From NCBI GenBank assembly GCA_036345935.2, contig JADWOT020000001.1, forward strand, positions 19,695,098 to 19,759,097: a stretch of DNA of 64,000 bases, in the 5' to 3' direction. The notes under the pieces were generated by a model that saw nothing but the letters and a program-made list of their open reading frames with translations, was not told where the DNA came from and searched no databases. The position numbers and the translations under genes were made by a program. Each line of letters starts with the position of its first letter. The stretch's first letter is position 1. Positions 47,952-59,626 of this stretch are shown here, one piece after another. Source of the DNA: Taenia hydatigena (Eukaryota; Platyhelminthes; Cestoda; Cyclophyllidea; Taeniidae).

Positions 47952-48975
47952 GACGAAATGAAAGCATTTATAAACGAGCACCGCTTGATAAAAGCGAGGT
48001 AGCCTGTGTTATCGTGGCACCGACGCGTCTCTCCCATAAAATTCGCTTCACTGTTTTTATTGTTGGAAAATGGAACTGCTAAGCCAGTCGTTTCCTGCGT
48101 TTGTTGGGATGAGCCCTCGAGGCAGGTTGTGATGAAATGAAAGCAGTTTATGTGTGAGCAACCTTTGGTAAAAGCGCGGTAATGGTGAGAATTTTCGAGG
48201 TAGATTTTGGCGTAAAGTGTGCTTCCATGCATTGAGACCTCATGTTACACGCGCCGTAGCTGGTGTTGTCTCGGTTGCAATCCGACACTTCTTTTAATGT
48301 TTTGTTAAGATGCAAAACTGCTCAGCCAGTTCCTTTCTGTTTTTGTTCTGCGGAGCTCTCTTGTCAGATCGTGACGACCTGGACGCACCTTTTGTATGGC
48401 CACCTCATGCTAACAGCAGAGTATGTGCTGTTATCGCTGTAGCAACGCTTCGTTCCTTTTATGTCCGTTACGAAATCTTAATGTTGAGAAGGAGAACTGC
48501 TCAGGCTGCTGCCTCCTATTTTTTGCTCCGAGGAGGTCTTGTGTAAGATGGTGATGAAATGGACGCATTTTATAGATGGGCACTTGTCGGTAATAGGACG
48601 ATAGTCTGGGTTATCGTCGTACCAACGATAATCTTCTTAAATTTTTAATTTGCAAATGAGGAACTGTTTGGTTGGTAGCCGCCTGTTTTGTTATTAGGAG
48701 TTCCTGAGTAAGTTGGTGACGGAATTGATGCATTCGCTACATGGGCAGCCCTTCTCAATAGCGCAGTGACAGTGTCATCGTGGCACCAGCGCGGCGCTCC
48801 TTCTAGTCCCCTTCGAGTTTTCATTAATAAAGAGGACAGCTGATGAATTGGTTGCCTCCTGTTTTTGCTGTGCGAATTTCTCGAGGCAGACTGTGACAAA
48901 ATGGGTGCATTCTCTACATGTGTGCCTCGTGTCAATAGCGCTGTAGCCTGCTATTCCGCGTCTCCAACACAGCAC
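47952..48975 (-). repeat. Tandem array of about 180-bp units (about 5.5 copies)
   Basis: Units begin at 47,952, 48,131, 48,373, 48,553, 48,718 and 48,895, giving lengths of 179, 242, 180, 165 and 177 bases plus a partial. Each starts with GA(C/T)GAAATGxAxGCATT and contains TTATCGTGGCACC and a TCCTG(C/T)(G/T)TTTT block. One unit has about 60 extra bases. On minus, a unit codes for roughly 60 residues with a recurring CHDNTG...CSHxNxFHF...TCLE...QQTQE pattern, and the frame stays open over about two units (48,232-47,897). The same unit occurs reversed at 52,377-52,790. Confidence 0.8.
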
Positions 48976-50610
48976 TTTTTCGTAAATCGGTGCTGAATGA
49001 GTCGATATTGGCTTCAAATCACCAACTGGCGCTTCCTGGTCAACAGTTTGTATCAACCATGTGCAATCATTTTGTATGTATTTGCATTTTAGGCAAGGGA
49101 ACCTGCAATAGCCTTCGGATCTCATCAGTAGGAATGAGAATTATTCAACTTCTTGTGTCCCATCGGTGCTTTGAATTGATTTATGTTCCACGAGAGACCA
49201 TCTGGGCGTACTCGACGATTGTTGTTCCCTTGTAAATGCCACGGAGGTGCGTGATGGCTGAGGCGCGTCGCTTTCCCACTTTGAATAGTTGGTGCCACTG
49301 AGGGTCCTTAATTGGGGATCGCACAGCATTTGTTAACTCAGTCCGCCGTAAAAGTCATAACTTGTGTACTGGGAAACATCGCCCTGTATGACGCATTTCT
49401 TTGCCATGCGTCCGCACAGACAGCATGTGTTGTTGAAGATGCGGGCGATGAATCGTCTCAACCTGGTGCAAATCCTTCTTCCGCACCGTAGGAGCGGATG
49501 CCTCAACCAAAGTAGTTGCATGACCCACCCTGACCCCTCAAATCTAACTGTTCCTATCGTTTATCAACGCTATGGGGCGCCTCAGAAAAACCTCTCACCT
49601 TCTCTATCCAAATTTTCTTCATGGTGGTTGAAGGGATACCCTATCCACGACAATCCAGCTCAATTACTCGTACGACCAACTATCGCAGCCATCAGGCTAT
49701 GCTTACGACCATGAAGCGCCGAAAGCTTTGTTCGCCTCCAAATCATCACATACCCAGCAGATGGTTAGTCTCAACAACCTCATATTGTGCCTCTTTACTT
49801 TATATAACGTAGGACATTGTTCGCCATCCCACATCTCTGTTATTTGCAACCCAAGGACCCATTCAATTTGCCAGTCCAAAGGAATGGCCACGCAATTTTT
49901 TTTTGATAAAGTCAAATCCTTAATGAACCTTGCTGCTTTCTTCACACCTTGTGAGAGAAGTTGATTAGCTTTGCCGTAATTTCAATGTCATTATATCTGG
50001 TATCCACTGTAAATCACATGAAAAGGTAAAATTATGATTAGCCTGTTCGAGAGTGCCACTAAAAATAAGATTGAATTCCTTCCATTAGGTCAACTGCTTC
50101 CCGTTTAACTGAGTCAGGTGGCTAGATCAGTAGGTAAGGAAATCAGGTTGGGGGTAGATAGAAGAAAGAGGAAAAGAAATGCAGAATGCTGCACCGCAGC
50201 ACTGTACAGAGTCATCTTGCGGTGTCCATGTCGAACCCCCTTTCCTCCTTCCTCACCCTCTCTCCTTCCATGCTCTCGACTTCTCATCCCTTTGCCTCTA
50301 TCTCACTCATTCCCTTGTCTCTCTCAGATGTACATTCATGCTGCTTCGCAATGCAGCGCAATAAGTCTGCAAAGCATGTGTCTAGAAACATAAGAAACAC
50401 GCCGTCGTTACGGCAATAGTCATTTTAGTTGTGAGTCAGCAATGTCCCTAATCAATTTCTACCCTGCAGTGCATTTGTCCTGCCACGCTCACTTTCGATG
50501 TCTCTTGTATGCTTTTACATTCACCAAATAAATGATAGCACCAAGAGACCTTTTGAGGCAATAATGACTTGCTCAATATGCATGCCTCACCACAGAAGCA
50601 TTGTAGCACG
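48976..50610. other. Repeat fragment plus unrecognised DNA
   Basis: The block 49,120-49,345 has a diverged direct copy at 51,520-51,755. On minus both code for a related stretch (CDPQ...SKW.SD..QPSR.SVA). The rest has short frames (for example 49,364-49,714 and 50,118-50,419 on plus) without motifs, and AT-rich DNA near 49,900-50,060. Confidence 0.4.
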
Positions 50611-50616
50611 GCCTGG

Positions 50617-50790
50617 CTAGATCTGACTGGATTGCCGCAGTCCCTTGTACGAGCGTGCAACCGAACGGTCGATATCCTTCATTGTTTTCAACGACGTCAG
50701 CGCCTGATGGTCTGTTCTCACTATGACCTGTCTCGCTATCGGGTAGTGCTTGAAGTGTCGCACCATTGTGTCTAACCATTGTATAGATGG
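50617..50790 (-). pseudogene. Ty3/gypsy relic C: RNase H fragment
   Basis: The minus strand reads TMVRHFKHYPIARQVIVRTD, then HQALTSLKTMKDIDRSVARS. This is clearly related to the RNase H part of relic A (TMVRHFKHHLIARQVIVRTD). The fragment covers only about 55 codons, and flanking DNA on both sides is unrelated to pol, so it is an isolated piece. Confidence 0.8.
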
Positions 50791-51519
50791 CGAACCTTTA
50801 ACCCCAATTCGCCTCATCGCGGCGCTGCACCCAACGAATGTCCAATTGCCATCCAAGTGAGCGTAGACGAGACAGCGAGATGAACAAACAACAGGCGTAC
50901 AAATTTTTGTGCTGAATACTTTTATTACAACCTTAAACAGTGGTGATATAGCCTTGGGTTTGACTATAGACAACTTGCCAATTCCTCTACTTTCCACATG
51001 CAACACCGCTGGAATTCATGCCAACGGTGTGCCAGATCCTCTGCCTTTTGTCTTAGACAAAATGGTGGATTGCTAGCGTATAAGCAGAGTGTTGTAGAAT
51101 TGCCTGTGTCGGAGTCGAGGGATTCAATTTGTGTTCCTGACCTTTGTCTACAATATACGTTTAAAGAAACGTAGGCATTACACCTTTATGTTTCATTCGA
51201 CCAATGCGACCTTCAGACAACAAGAAAGGAATCAAAATTGTGCACAAAAGTCATTGGTCAGTACCGAAAACTCAGAGAAGATCTTAATATTAATTGGCTT
51301 GTGACATAAAAAACCACCAAAAATACAACGTTGCGCTTCTTAAATAACCGTTGAATAGCGTTTTAATAATAAGAACTTCCCCTTACTTTCGCTTCTTCCG
51401 ATGGCTCTTCACAGTTGGATTAGTTGTCGACTCTCTGCAATCGTTTTGTTTAGATTTGTTTGTTCGCTGAGGGAATCCGCAATATTTTCATGGCGAGGCG
51501 AAGATTTTCTTTACCATTT
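50791..51519. other. No gene recognised
   Basis: The minus frame that runs into relic C extends to 51,006 but does not resemble pol. The rest is AT-rich without motifs. Confidence 0.3.
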
Positions 51520-51755
51520 GGATTTTGCATCATTAAGGACGAGAGTCATTTGGCTTGTGAAGTTCCATTAATGTTTTTGGTTAATCTAAATTCAGTGAGA
51601 GACCGTTGGGGCGCACTCGATGATCGCTGTCCCTTTGCAACTGCCACCGAGCTCCGTGATGGCTGAGCTGTGTCGCTGAGCCACTTCGAGAGGTGGGAGG
51701 TACTGACGATTGTCCATTGGGGATCGCGCAGTAGTCGTTTAGCCCCTAAAGACTG
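51520..51755 (+). repeat. Diverged direct copy of the 49,120-49,345 block
   Basis: Shared blocks include GAGACC.T.TGGGCG.ACTCGA.GATTG, GTGATGGCTGAG and ATTGGGGATCGC.CAG. It ends about 20 bases before relic B begins. Confidence 0.65.
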
Positions 51756-51774
51756 TATAAAGCAAGTGAACGCT

Positions 51775-52355
51775 TAATCAACGCCAACTAAACAGAGACA
51801 GTTTCGCAGTTTCACCGACTTGGCGAACTACTGCAGGCGCTTCGTTAATGGACAAGATCGCTAGCTCCTGCATAAAGCGATCAGAGAGCTTGCAAAAAAA
51901 GAAATTCAAGTGGGAGACCGAGCATCATAAAGCGTCAGAAGAACTAGAATAAAAACCGCTCAGCACCGATCCAAGCCTTACCAAAGTTAAAGGCCGGCGC
52001 ACTACCCTTCGCACTGGACGCAGACGCTAGTGGTGTAGCCATACTCGACAGACTATCTCAAGGGGGCAAAAAACAAAGAGAACACGTCATCACCTACGCC
52101 AGTATCAGACTCGGCAAAAATGAGACAGAAAAGTGCAAAGGGACCGTGAACTGTTCGCCACCTCCACCCACAATGGTTAGACAATTCCAACACTACCAGA
52201 TAGCGGGACAGCTCGTAGTGAGGGCAGATTTTTAAGCACTGAATTGCTCAGAAACAGTGAAGGAGATGGAATGTTCAGTTGTACAATGGTATGACGAGGA
52301 ACTGTAGCGCTATGTCTTTGCAGTTCAGCACAGAAAAGGGGATTTTATAGGGCAA
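51775..52355 (+). pseudogene. Ty3/gypsy relic B: RT end and RNase H
   Basis: The plus strand, with at least three frame changes or stops, reads TPTKQRQFRSFTDLANYCRR (the post-RT connection motif), then KKKFKWETEHHKASEELE, then LPFALDADASGVAIL, which is the RNase H start with the catalytic Asp in DADAS. It goes on with HVITYASIRLGKNE, MVRQFQHYQIAGQLVVRAD and WYDEEL, and ends VQHRKGDF. Stops interrupt it twice in the RNase H half. It is more decayed than relic A but covers the part deleted there. Confidence 0.85.
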
Positions 52356-52376
52356 TGCGAACGTATTCAGAATGTT

Positions 52377-52790
52377 ATCACTTCGTTAGTCTCTCTCAAG
52401 AGCTCCTCATAACAAACGCAGCAGGCGACTGTCACAGCAGTTCTCCTTCGCAACACTGAACAACGTGAAGGGGATCTGAAAGGAGGAGAGACGCGTTGGT
52501 GCCGCGATAACTTGGGCAAACGCCCTACTACCAGGTGGTGCTTACATACAGAATGCTCCCATTCAGTCAGTCTTTCTCGAGAGCACCTCATAAAAACGCA
52601 ACACACGACTCAGCAGATCTCCGATTACCAATAGAAAATCGTAAAAGGCTTTTAAAAGAGGGAGAGACGCCTTGGTGCAGCGACAACACAGGCAAACGCT
52701 CCACCACCATGAGGTGCTCACATACCGAATGCTTTCACTTTGTTACAATCTGGCTCGAGATCTTCTCATTTGAACCACGGTTAGCCACAA
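52377..52790 (+). repeat. Reversed copy of the 180-bp unit array (about 2.3 copies)
   Basis: Unit borders fall near 52,382, 52,566 and 52,748 (spacing about 184 and 181). Blocks such as GGAGAGACGCGTTGGTGCCGCG and TCTCGAG..C match the reverse complement of the 47,952-48,975 array. The plus strand gives GETRWCRDNLGKRPTTRWCL and HTECSH before a stop. The array starts directly after the RNase H relic. Confidence 0.8.
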
Positions 52791-55700
52791 GCTGAAGAAT
52801 TCTCATCCAAGTTTGATCTACCTATAAATGCATAAAAAGAAGCTCAACTTTGGTGGCAAGTTCCCACGGCTTTCTTTTCTTGTCATTCCTTTAGCGAATA
52901 TCACTAGAAAGTTAGACGGAAACCTTAACTAGTCGAACCCGTCAGACATTTGACAACGACGAAGTACATTTCGCGTACTGTGGACAAACACCATTCGGTT
53001 TGTCGTCATCACACAGCGCAAAACCACACCAAACGTCACTCAAAGTGCTCACTCTACGACTGGGAAGTACATGCAATGTGAGTCACTTTATTGGGTGGTC
53101 TAAGCACAGGTTCGTCGCAGACCACAACCGGCCGTATTCAACCATCAGGCAGCAGTCCTAGTATTTTAAAATCTCAGCAAATAAGGATAATCTTTGTAAA
53201 GGAGCATACAATGCAGGCGGTAGTCTTGCAAGCATCCTGATGAAATCTAGCACACATAGCATTAGTAAAGAAAGTTTGGATTTTACAAACAAATGACAGT
53301 CGACTAAAGAGTCTTCATAATTTTCGGCTAGTTTAAAGAATAGGAAAAAGAGGCAAATATCTAAGCTGAATTTCAGTGCCTATTGATTAGCCAAATAAAT
53401 GTTCAGTTTACTTCCGTCAGCGTTTATAATAAAAAAAGGTAAGAGAACTTGCAGTTCGAACAAAGTTGACGTCGCGAAATCCCCTCTCCATCTTTTCCGC
53501 AAGATCACAACGAGCAAATAAACCACTGGTGCTGCATATCCCGCCATCTCATGAGATCATTCGTCCCCACCATCTACAGTACCTGCACGCTCCATATCAC
53601 ACCGACGAACTGCCACGTCACCAAATCCATAGCCTCAACGGAAGGCACAAAGGCAACAGCAGTGGCACCACAACCATCAGCATTAGTGTCCTCGATTTCA
53701 GAACCGACAACAGTAATCAGCAAGTCGGTGGCACCATCTGCCTGCCACCTAATACAAAAGGAATACAAAAAAGTACAGTTGGCGGGCGAGGGCTATTAGT
53801 GGAATGAGGAATTTGGCAAAGGAGACGTCACCCGCGCCAGCGCTAAGTGCAGCACTGCAGCAGCAGAAGGTGATTGGCATGTCGGGGAGACTGTTGACGG
53901 CTAATCCAAATTGGCGATCTTGGTGATGATATTGCAGAAGGAAGCTCAAAGTTGTTAAGACGTGTCGCTTCAATCGTCATATGTCAGCCATCGCCTTTGT
54001 CGCATCGCACTCCTTGTCAGTTAGGAAAGTGGGGATAACGGTAAAAATCGATGTTACTGATTAACGAGGTATAAAGGCGGTTAGTGAAAGTGACAGCAGG
54101 ATAGATGAAAAAAACTTACAATCAGGCACTGAAGGGTAACCGTTAACTCAAAAATGAATAATTATAATGTCAAAGCACTGCAATGAAATCGGTATTTGCA
54201 TTAAAGTCCATTACACAAACGCCTTGCTGAGCTCATGACAAAGACTAGCCCAACATTTCTGCGTAACGCCCTCACTATATGCGAAGCAGATGCAAGCTTT
54301 TTACTTCATTCCTTTGAGGCAGAGCCTGTAAGAGAATTGACGTCAGAAATACTTCTGATCGGCCTCGTTAGTGCATCCGCCACCAACTCGCCTCTGTGAA
54401 TTTACAAGGACAAGTTCTACCTCCCCACTGAGACACCACGATGACTAGGATGGATGTTGACTACCATCACTCACGAACGTAATGTTTTCTCACGTGCAGT
54501 TCATACGCCTTGCTGCCATCTTCGCTGCAGAGTGCTAACTTGGGCCAAACCACACAGACAATCAGTTGTGCCAACTCAACCTAACAACTGAATCGTTATG
54601 GGCACTAATGCCTTGTTAACCATTAACAATTAGAAAACACTGAATGCCAATGACAGCACTACTATAATCCAACGGAGATGCATGGAAGGAAATGGAAAAA
54701 AACACAACAGAGACTACTATTGTGGCGCTCCACAGGTGAAAAATAGGCCACGAAGTTGCAAAAGGGACACCGCAGCCCTGCGTGTTCATCGGCTAGCTCG
54801 TGTCCAATGCAAGCAACATCTAGCTAAAGAGGCCACTAAATGACCGATTCATAGAGTACGTTAGGAAAAAGGATGAACCCTCAAAATATGACTTCACCCA
54901 TCCTCTTTTCAAAGGACTCACAACAGCTTAGATACTCCATTGTTTTTTTTTCATCAAAAGCTCGTTTGCATAAAATAAATGCATTTATTCACCAAGAACA
55001 CCCCTACGTGTGTTTCACTTCTCCAATCTCACCCAATATGCTTATAGCACTTCACATCAGCCAATTATACCAAACAAATAAGGAAAACGCGTTCGAGAGA
55101 CGACATTAGGCCACTCTGCATTAATCAGCGCATCAAATGCATGCAACGTTGGTAGGAAGAGAATGAACACTTGCTGTACCTCCTACAAGGCAACAGTCAC
55201 CAAGACCTCAGCTGCACTCACGGCCGAGAAAAGAGGCGAGGAAAGAATCCATCTCGTGACACCTGTAGTCCCACCAAGGACGCAACACCGCGAGCGTTCG
55301 CCTTCACTGCATTTCTCCGCCTCATCCAAGGAGTGCTAAATTAATCACACATTATCAAATTTTGCAGCAAGCTTTATGATGAAAGAGTGCCAAGTCTTTT
55401 GGCGCACCAGCGACTGTACAGCGAAGAGGGAGCATTGATCATATCCTTTACAACTGAAAAATGGCGTGTAGTAGCATTTCTCGGAAGCGAATAAATCAAA
55501 TCCATATGCTGAAATCATTCCAGCTCACCGCCTGCTGCTCAAGACATGTAATTTACTTAGAAAGATATCAAATTCCCGCATGAATAGGCCTAAATAATAT
55601 CACGAACTAGAAATAAACCATCGATTTATGATTCGAGCATTTTCGAGTCCAAGATATTTCGCATCTCCTCTCACGTCCACGCTCAGACGATTCCTAGTGT

Positions 55701-57221
55701 TATGCCATCTCTCAGTGGAACGATGGATGACGTCACACCCAAACCGTCTTCCCACCTTCCCAACAATCATAATTCTTTATCCATTCACCGAAGTCAGCAT
55801 GCAACTTTTCATTTGCACTTGTCGTTGCAGTCAGCAACTTCTTTATCGACTAGAGCAAAGGAAAGGAAGCCATGCGAACGCCACATGATAAGTGAACTCC
55901 CACAATGAACTACTAGAATGACTGCAGCCAACAGTTTCAGTTCAACTATGTGCTAGAGACGAAAACCTGGGGTAGAGATTTGCACCACACAATCGCTGCA
56001 TTATCCGCTTACAGTTTCCTCGAATCAATTTTGACGTTTCTTCAATGAATGCCACATAACCAGGAAGGTTACCTCTGTTTCGTCTCAATCAGTTCGACTG
56101 CTCTCAAGCGGCAAGTCCATCGATTTAATACGCGATTCATTGCCCACAAATGAAGTAGTGGTAACCAATAATAGTAAATTCAGACTCCTCACCCTTCATC
56201 ATGACTTGCAAAAGACTTACAACAGCCAAAATCAGCAGACATCACCCTAATGTAAAATGCGCTTAGGCATTTAATTAGGCGAGTTAACAGAATCTTAGCA
56301 TTACACGAACCACGAATTCAGCAAGCCTCGAAATTCGCTAGCCACACTTTCATGTCAATAATAAAGGGTTACCTATGTATACGCATAAGTCAAAAATTTC
56401 AAATATGAATACTCACATACCTGGACTCGCTAGCACGAACCACGAAACATGCACAGCGACGAGCACACTCAGGTCATCCCTTCGTATACGCCGCTAGCCA
56501 NATTGCACAAAAGGCAGCATTTCTGAAATGGCCTTCTTTAAGACCTGTGCTGTTTTAGTCGCATGTTATGGCCTCCGGCTTGTATATGCTCTTCTTTGGT
56601 TGATGATTTTAAACTTTGTGCACGAGAATCGGTAGTGGAACATGTCACGTGGAAGGAGTCAGTAATAGTAGATTGCATCAGACATCTATGGCTTGCGAAA
56701 GCAATCCCTCGCATCCCTCACCCCTACCGATGACAGTCCCCCTAAAGGCAACTTTTGCATACAGATTCATGAGTTGCCAAGTTAGCAATGCAAATCGTAT
56801 TCGTCACACTGAGCCGAGAGCAAGCCAAGTAGGGAAGACGTTTCTTTGTTCGGCAATGGACAATTAAACTGGCAATGCATTCGCTTTGCGAGTTTGGGTC
56901 CCCGACCGGGTGTCTACCATGGCCTATGAAAACTACATGCCTTGATGCAAGGATCTGCTGTTGCTTAAGAGGTAGAAAATACAATTGTCCTTCACCGAGT
57001 ATCTCGCTTCAAATTTCAACAATCTGCTTGTGAGTCCTGGTTTGGACCGATCGCAGCTAGCCTAAGCTACTAAGGCAGGCATGTCACCCAGGTGAGACGT
57101 GACAAGCAAGTAAGTATTATCAGAACACGTCTCCAACCAGAACGAAGTGAAATAGGGCGCGGGTCAAAATTATGAAATGAAAAGGGACTCACATTAGTGA
57201 GACGACAATTCCACCGTCCTG
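52791..57221. other. Long stretch with no firm gene; one ambiguous base at 56,501
   Basis: Candidate frames are 53,466-53,807 and 53,551-53,799 (plus, Ser/Thr-rich) and 56,616-56,867 (plus). The segment 55,687-55,908 (plus) follows a plausible CCACGCTCAG acceptor, reads TIPSVMPSLSGTMDDVTPKP and ends in a stop; it could be a terminal exon, but no partner exon was found. DNA between 53,260 and 53,450 and between 54,860 and 55,100 is AT-rich. No retroelement motif was seen. Confidence 0.3.
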
Positions 57222-57424
57222 TTGAACCAGATGAAGGGCAGAACCATAAACCAGACGAGGGTTTTCAGCCTCTCAAGCGATGGCTACATCCGTGCACCTT
57301 GCCGCAAGAGTGAATGGGTCCCGACGATGAACACCATTGACGCAGGATACCACTTTAATTGTAAGTCCGATGTTGGCCAAAGCTGCGATTCATCAGCTCA
57401 GCGTATCATCGACAAGCGAGAGTA

Positions 57425-57765
57425 GACCCCATCACAAACTTCTTTCATCGCCATCAAAATCCCGGTGAGGATGGTGCGGAATACGCTAGAAACTACCAAC
57501 ATCTAGCAGAACGTGCCTTGCAAAGCTCACCGCCCAAGAGGATCACTAATTGTGTGGCCGTTCAATTCAGCGCGGCAGTCCAACCACCCCACACGGTGAA
57601 GCAACTCTGCGCCATGAAGATCAACAATCTCAGCCAGGTAGTCAGTTTGCAACCAGAAAGCGTAATAGCAGGATAGCTTGCCGCTGTGACGCGTAGCTAA
57701 GTCTCTTCAAATGTGGTCACACCGACCACTACCCCGTGCGTGACACAGAACCAATTTCATATCTG
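57425..57765 (+). pseudogene. Gag-like retrotransposon relic with degraded zinc knuckle
   Basis: The frame from 57,425 reads DPITNFFHRHQNPGEDGAEY, then ARNYQHLAERALQSSPPKRI, then HTVKQLCAMKINNLSQVVSL, and stops. The order resembles the helical capsid part of Ty3/gypsy gag, with an acidic turn, a (Y/F)xxxLxxLAxxA helix and a late VxxxL helix. About 60 bases on, in another phase, FKCGHTDHYPVRD resembles a CCHC zinc knuckle (C..CG.xGH....C), but the first and last cysteines are not where expected. It is not adjacent to any pol relic. The gag identity is inferred from pattern only. Confidence 0.5.
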
Positions 57766-58675
57766 GTTAGTGTTTTTGGGCGCCGAATGTGATTGTGCCC
57801 TGATGTGGGTGACGCTAGTCTTGTTCAATTGTCTTTCCCAGTGCTTGCGTCGTATTTGCTCCCACAGTTAGATGTGCTACCACGCCACCGTTTCGATCAG
57901 TGCTAGCGTTGTGTGCGCCTCCTCGCGCAACGTCGTAGTGCGTGGGTAAGTGGGCCCGCTGTCTGCAATTGCTTTACCGTGCGTAACGGCGTCAACACTT
58001 GGTGGTGCAGCACGTGCATAACAGAGATCATTTGCGGTGCCGACTTCTCCTCAGTGGGTGGCAGTGTATCAGGCAGTCGCCCTTGCTGGCCTCTGGACTG
58101 GCCGGCTTTTGATTACTTCAATCGACTTCGTTACCGTGAGTCGACGTTTATGTGACATTGAATTATTTGGGCGAAACTAAGAGCACTTCGGCTGTCACTG
58201 TGATGGGCATCAATTAAGAGCCAACTTAGTAGGAGAGTCATGTTGATCTAACCATTGTGCCAATCGTGTGACGTTGTTCATTTCCTGCAGCTTCTTGATC
58301 ATCTAGTCGAACAGAAGGTTAGAGAGGTCGAAAAAGCAGCGTGTCTTCTTTGCATGCTGGTTTCGTAGATGGGACCTATGGGTATTCGTATCCCTTGTGT
58401 AGTGAAAGGCAGCCCTTAATGTACACGCTGCCTTCCAGGCACCGGAAGTGGTGCAGAAGTTAAGTGAATCGGTCTTAGGGTGGATGAAGGAGGTGTGGAA
58501 CTCCCCGCTGTTACTCGATCTTGATTCGAGTGCTTTCGCCTTACAAGTCCTTATCTCTTGCAAGATAATTCGGATTTCATGGCGAACGTTCCCCAGCAAT
58601 GATATATTTTTAAATCAGAATTTTGAACTTTTCAGTTTGCATGTTGGGCGATCTGTGCAGTCCTTTTGATGACCC
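57766..58675. other. No gene recognised
   Basis: The 80-codon plus frame at 57,913-58,155 is Cys/Trp-rich but unrecognised. I looked for a retroviral-type protease motif (DTG) after the gag relic and found none. Confidence 0.3.
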
Positions 58676-59250
58676 GCGGATAGGCCAGCATGTGTGTAAT
58701 ATTCACAGGACCTACAATTGCTCAGCAGCTAAATTGAGTGCTGATGCAAGTTGCCACATTAGATCAGAAGCAGAAGCCAAGGTATGCGAGGTGCAAATCA
58801 CTGCCATGACACCAAATTGGGAACAAGTCAACTGCAGATAATGGTTGGTTGGTTGGTTGGTGTGGCAAACGAAATGGGCTACCATTATCGTGATTGGCAC
58901 GCATAAGTGGAATGACGAAGGAAGAATGAATAACCAGCACCTGTGGAGGGTAGCAGTTTTGAAGAAAGTGGCAAACAGCCCGAAATGCAAGAAGTGAATT
59001 GAAGGCAATCCTTCGCAGTGCAGCAAACCAGACCAAAACTGCACTGACGATCAGAGGCAATAGGGCGAGATCCGTCTTGACGAACCCTACTTCGCCACTG
59101 ATAGACGAGTTAATAAGGACGAATGTCGATTGTGTCCTCTGTGTGTGTGGAGTCACCTCACTGACAGGCCAATGCAGCATGCTACTGTCGCCAACTGAAG
59201 TAGTGCATCGGACAATTGAAGTGCCTCTTGAGTCTCGCAAATGTAGCCTG
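58676..59250 (+). repeat. Direct duplication G, copy 1, with (GGTT)n
   Basis: 58,676-59,095 matches 63,287-63,710 in the same orientation and is nearly identical over most of its length. It includes a short (GGTT)n run near 58,845 and CACTGCCATGACACCAAATTGG. The right part (59,045-59,245) is also a diverged copy of the inner end of E (61,373-61,570 and, inverted, 43,520-43,660), sharing GATCAGAGGCAAT and TTGTGTCCTCTGTGTGTGTGG. Confidence 0.8.
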
Positions 59251-59334
59251 CTATTTGTAAGAACAGAAGAACTTGCTACAATGCATTTTGGTTCAAGTGA
59301 TTTTGCAACAACGAATGCTGGCTACTTTCTTCCT

Positions 59335-59615
59335 TATGTTGTTTTCGACGGTGCAGGTTCGTCACGATTGGTTCTACCGACAAGCCCCTCTGTGTGTTAC
59401 ACATTACAAAGGGCTACAGCGTTCAGAGAGCATTCTGTTGCATGTCCAAACGCGATCCAATATCTGCATTGCAATTAAAGGGAATGCCGAACTCTCGTGT
59501 TGCTTGAGCCTACTAATTCTGCTTTCTTGGGACATTTTAAAGATACGTTAGGCCACTCAAAGCAGCTGGCACCGAATCAGCCTCACAGGCCTTCACTGCA
59601 ATTGCCTGACAGCTT
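59335..59615 (+). repeat. Direct duplication F, copy 2
   Basis: This is the same-orientation copy of 43,845-44,125. It ends about ten bases before the stop codon of the 481-residue gene on minus and so forms its 3' flank. Confidence 0.8.
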
Positions 59616-59626
59616 TCCACTAGTAC

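Noticed and set aside
58764..59240. 158-codon minus frame as a gene
   Set aside because: It runs across the join of duplications G and E-like DNA. The partner copies do not keep the same frame throughout, and no motif is present.
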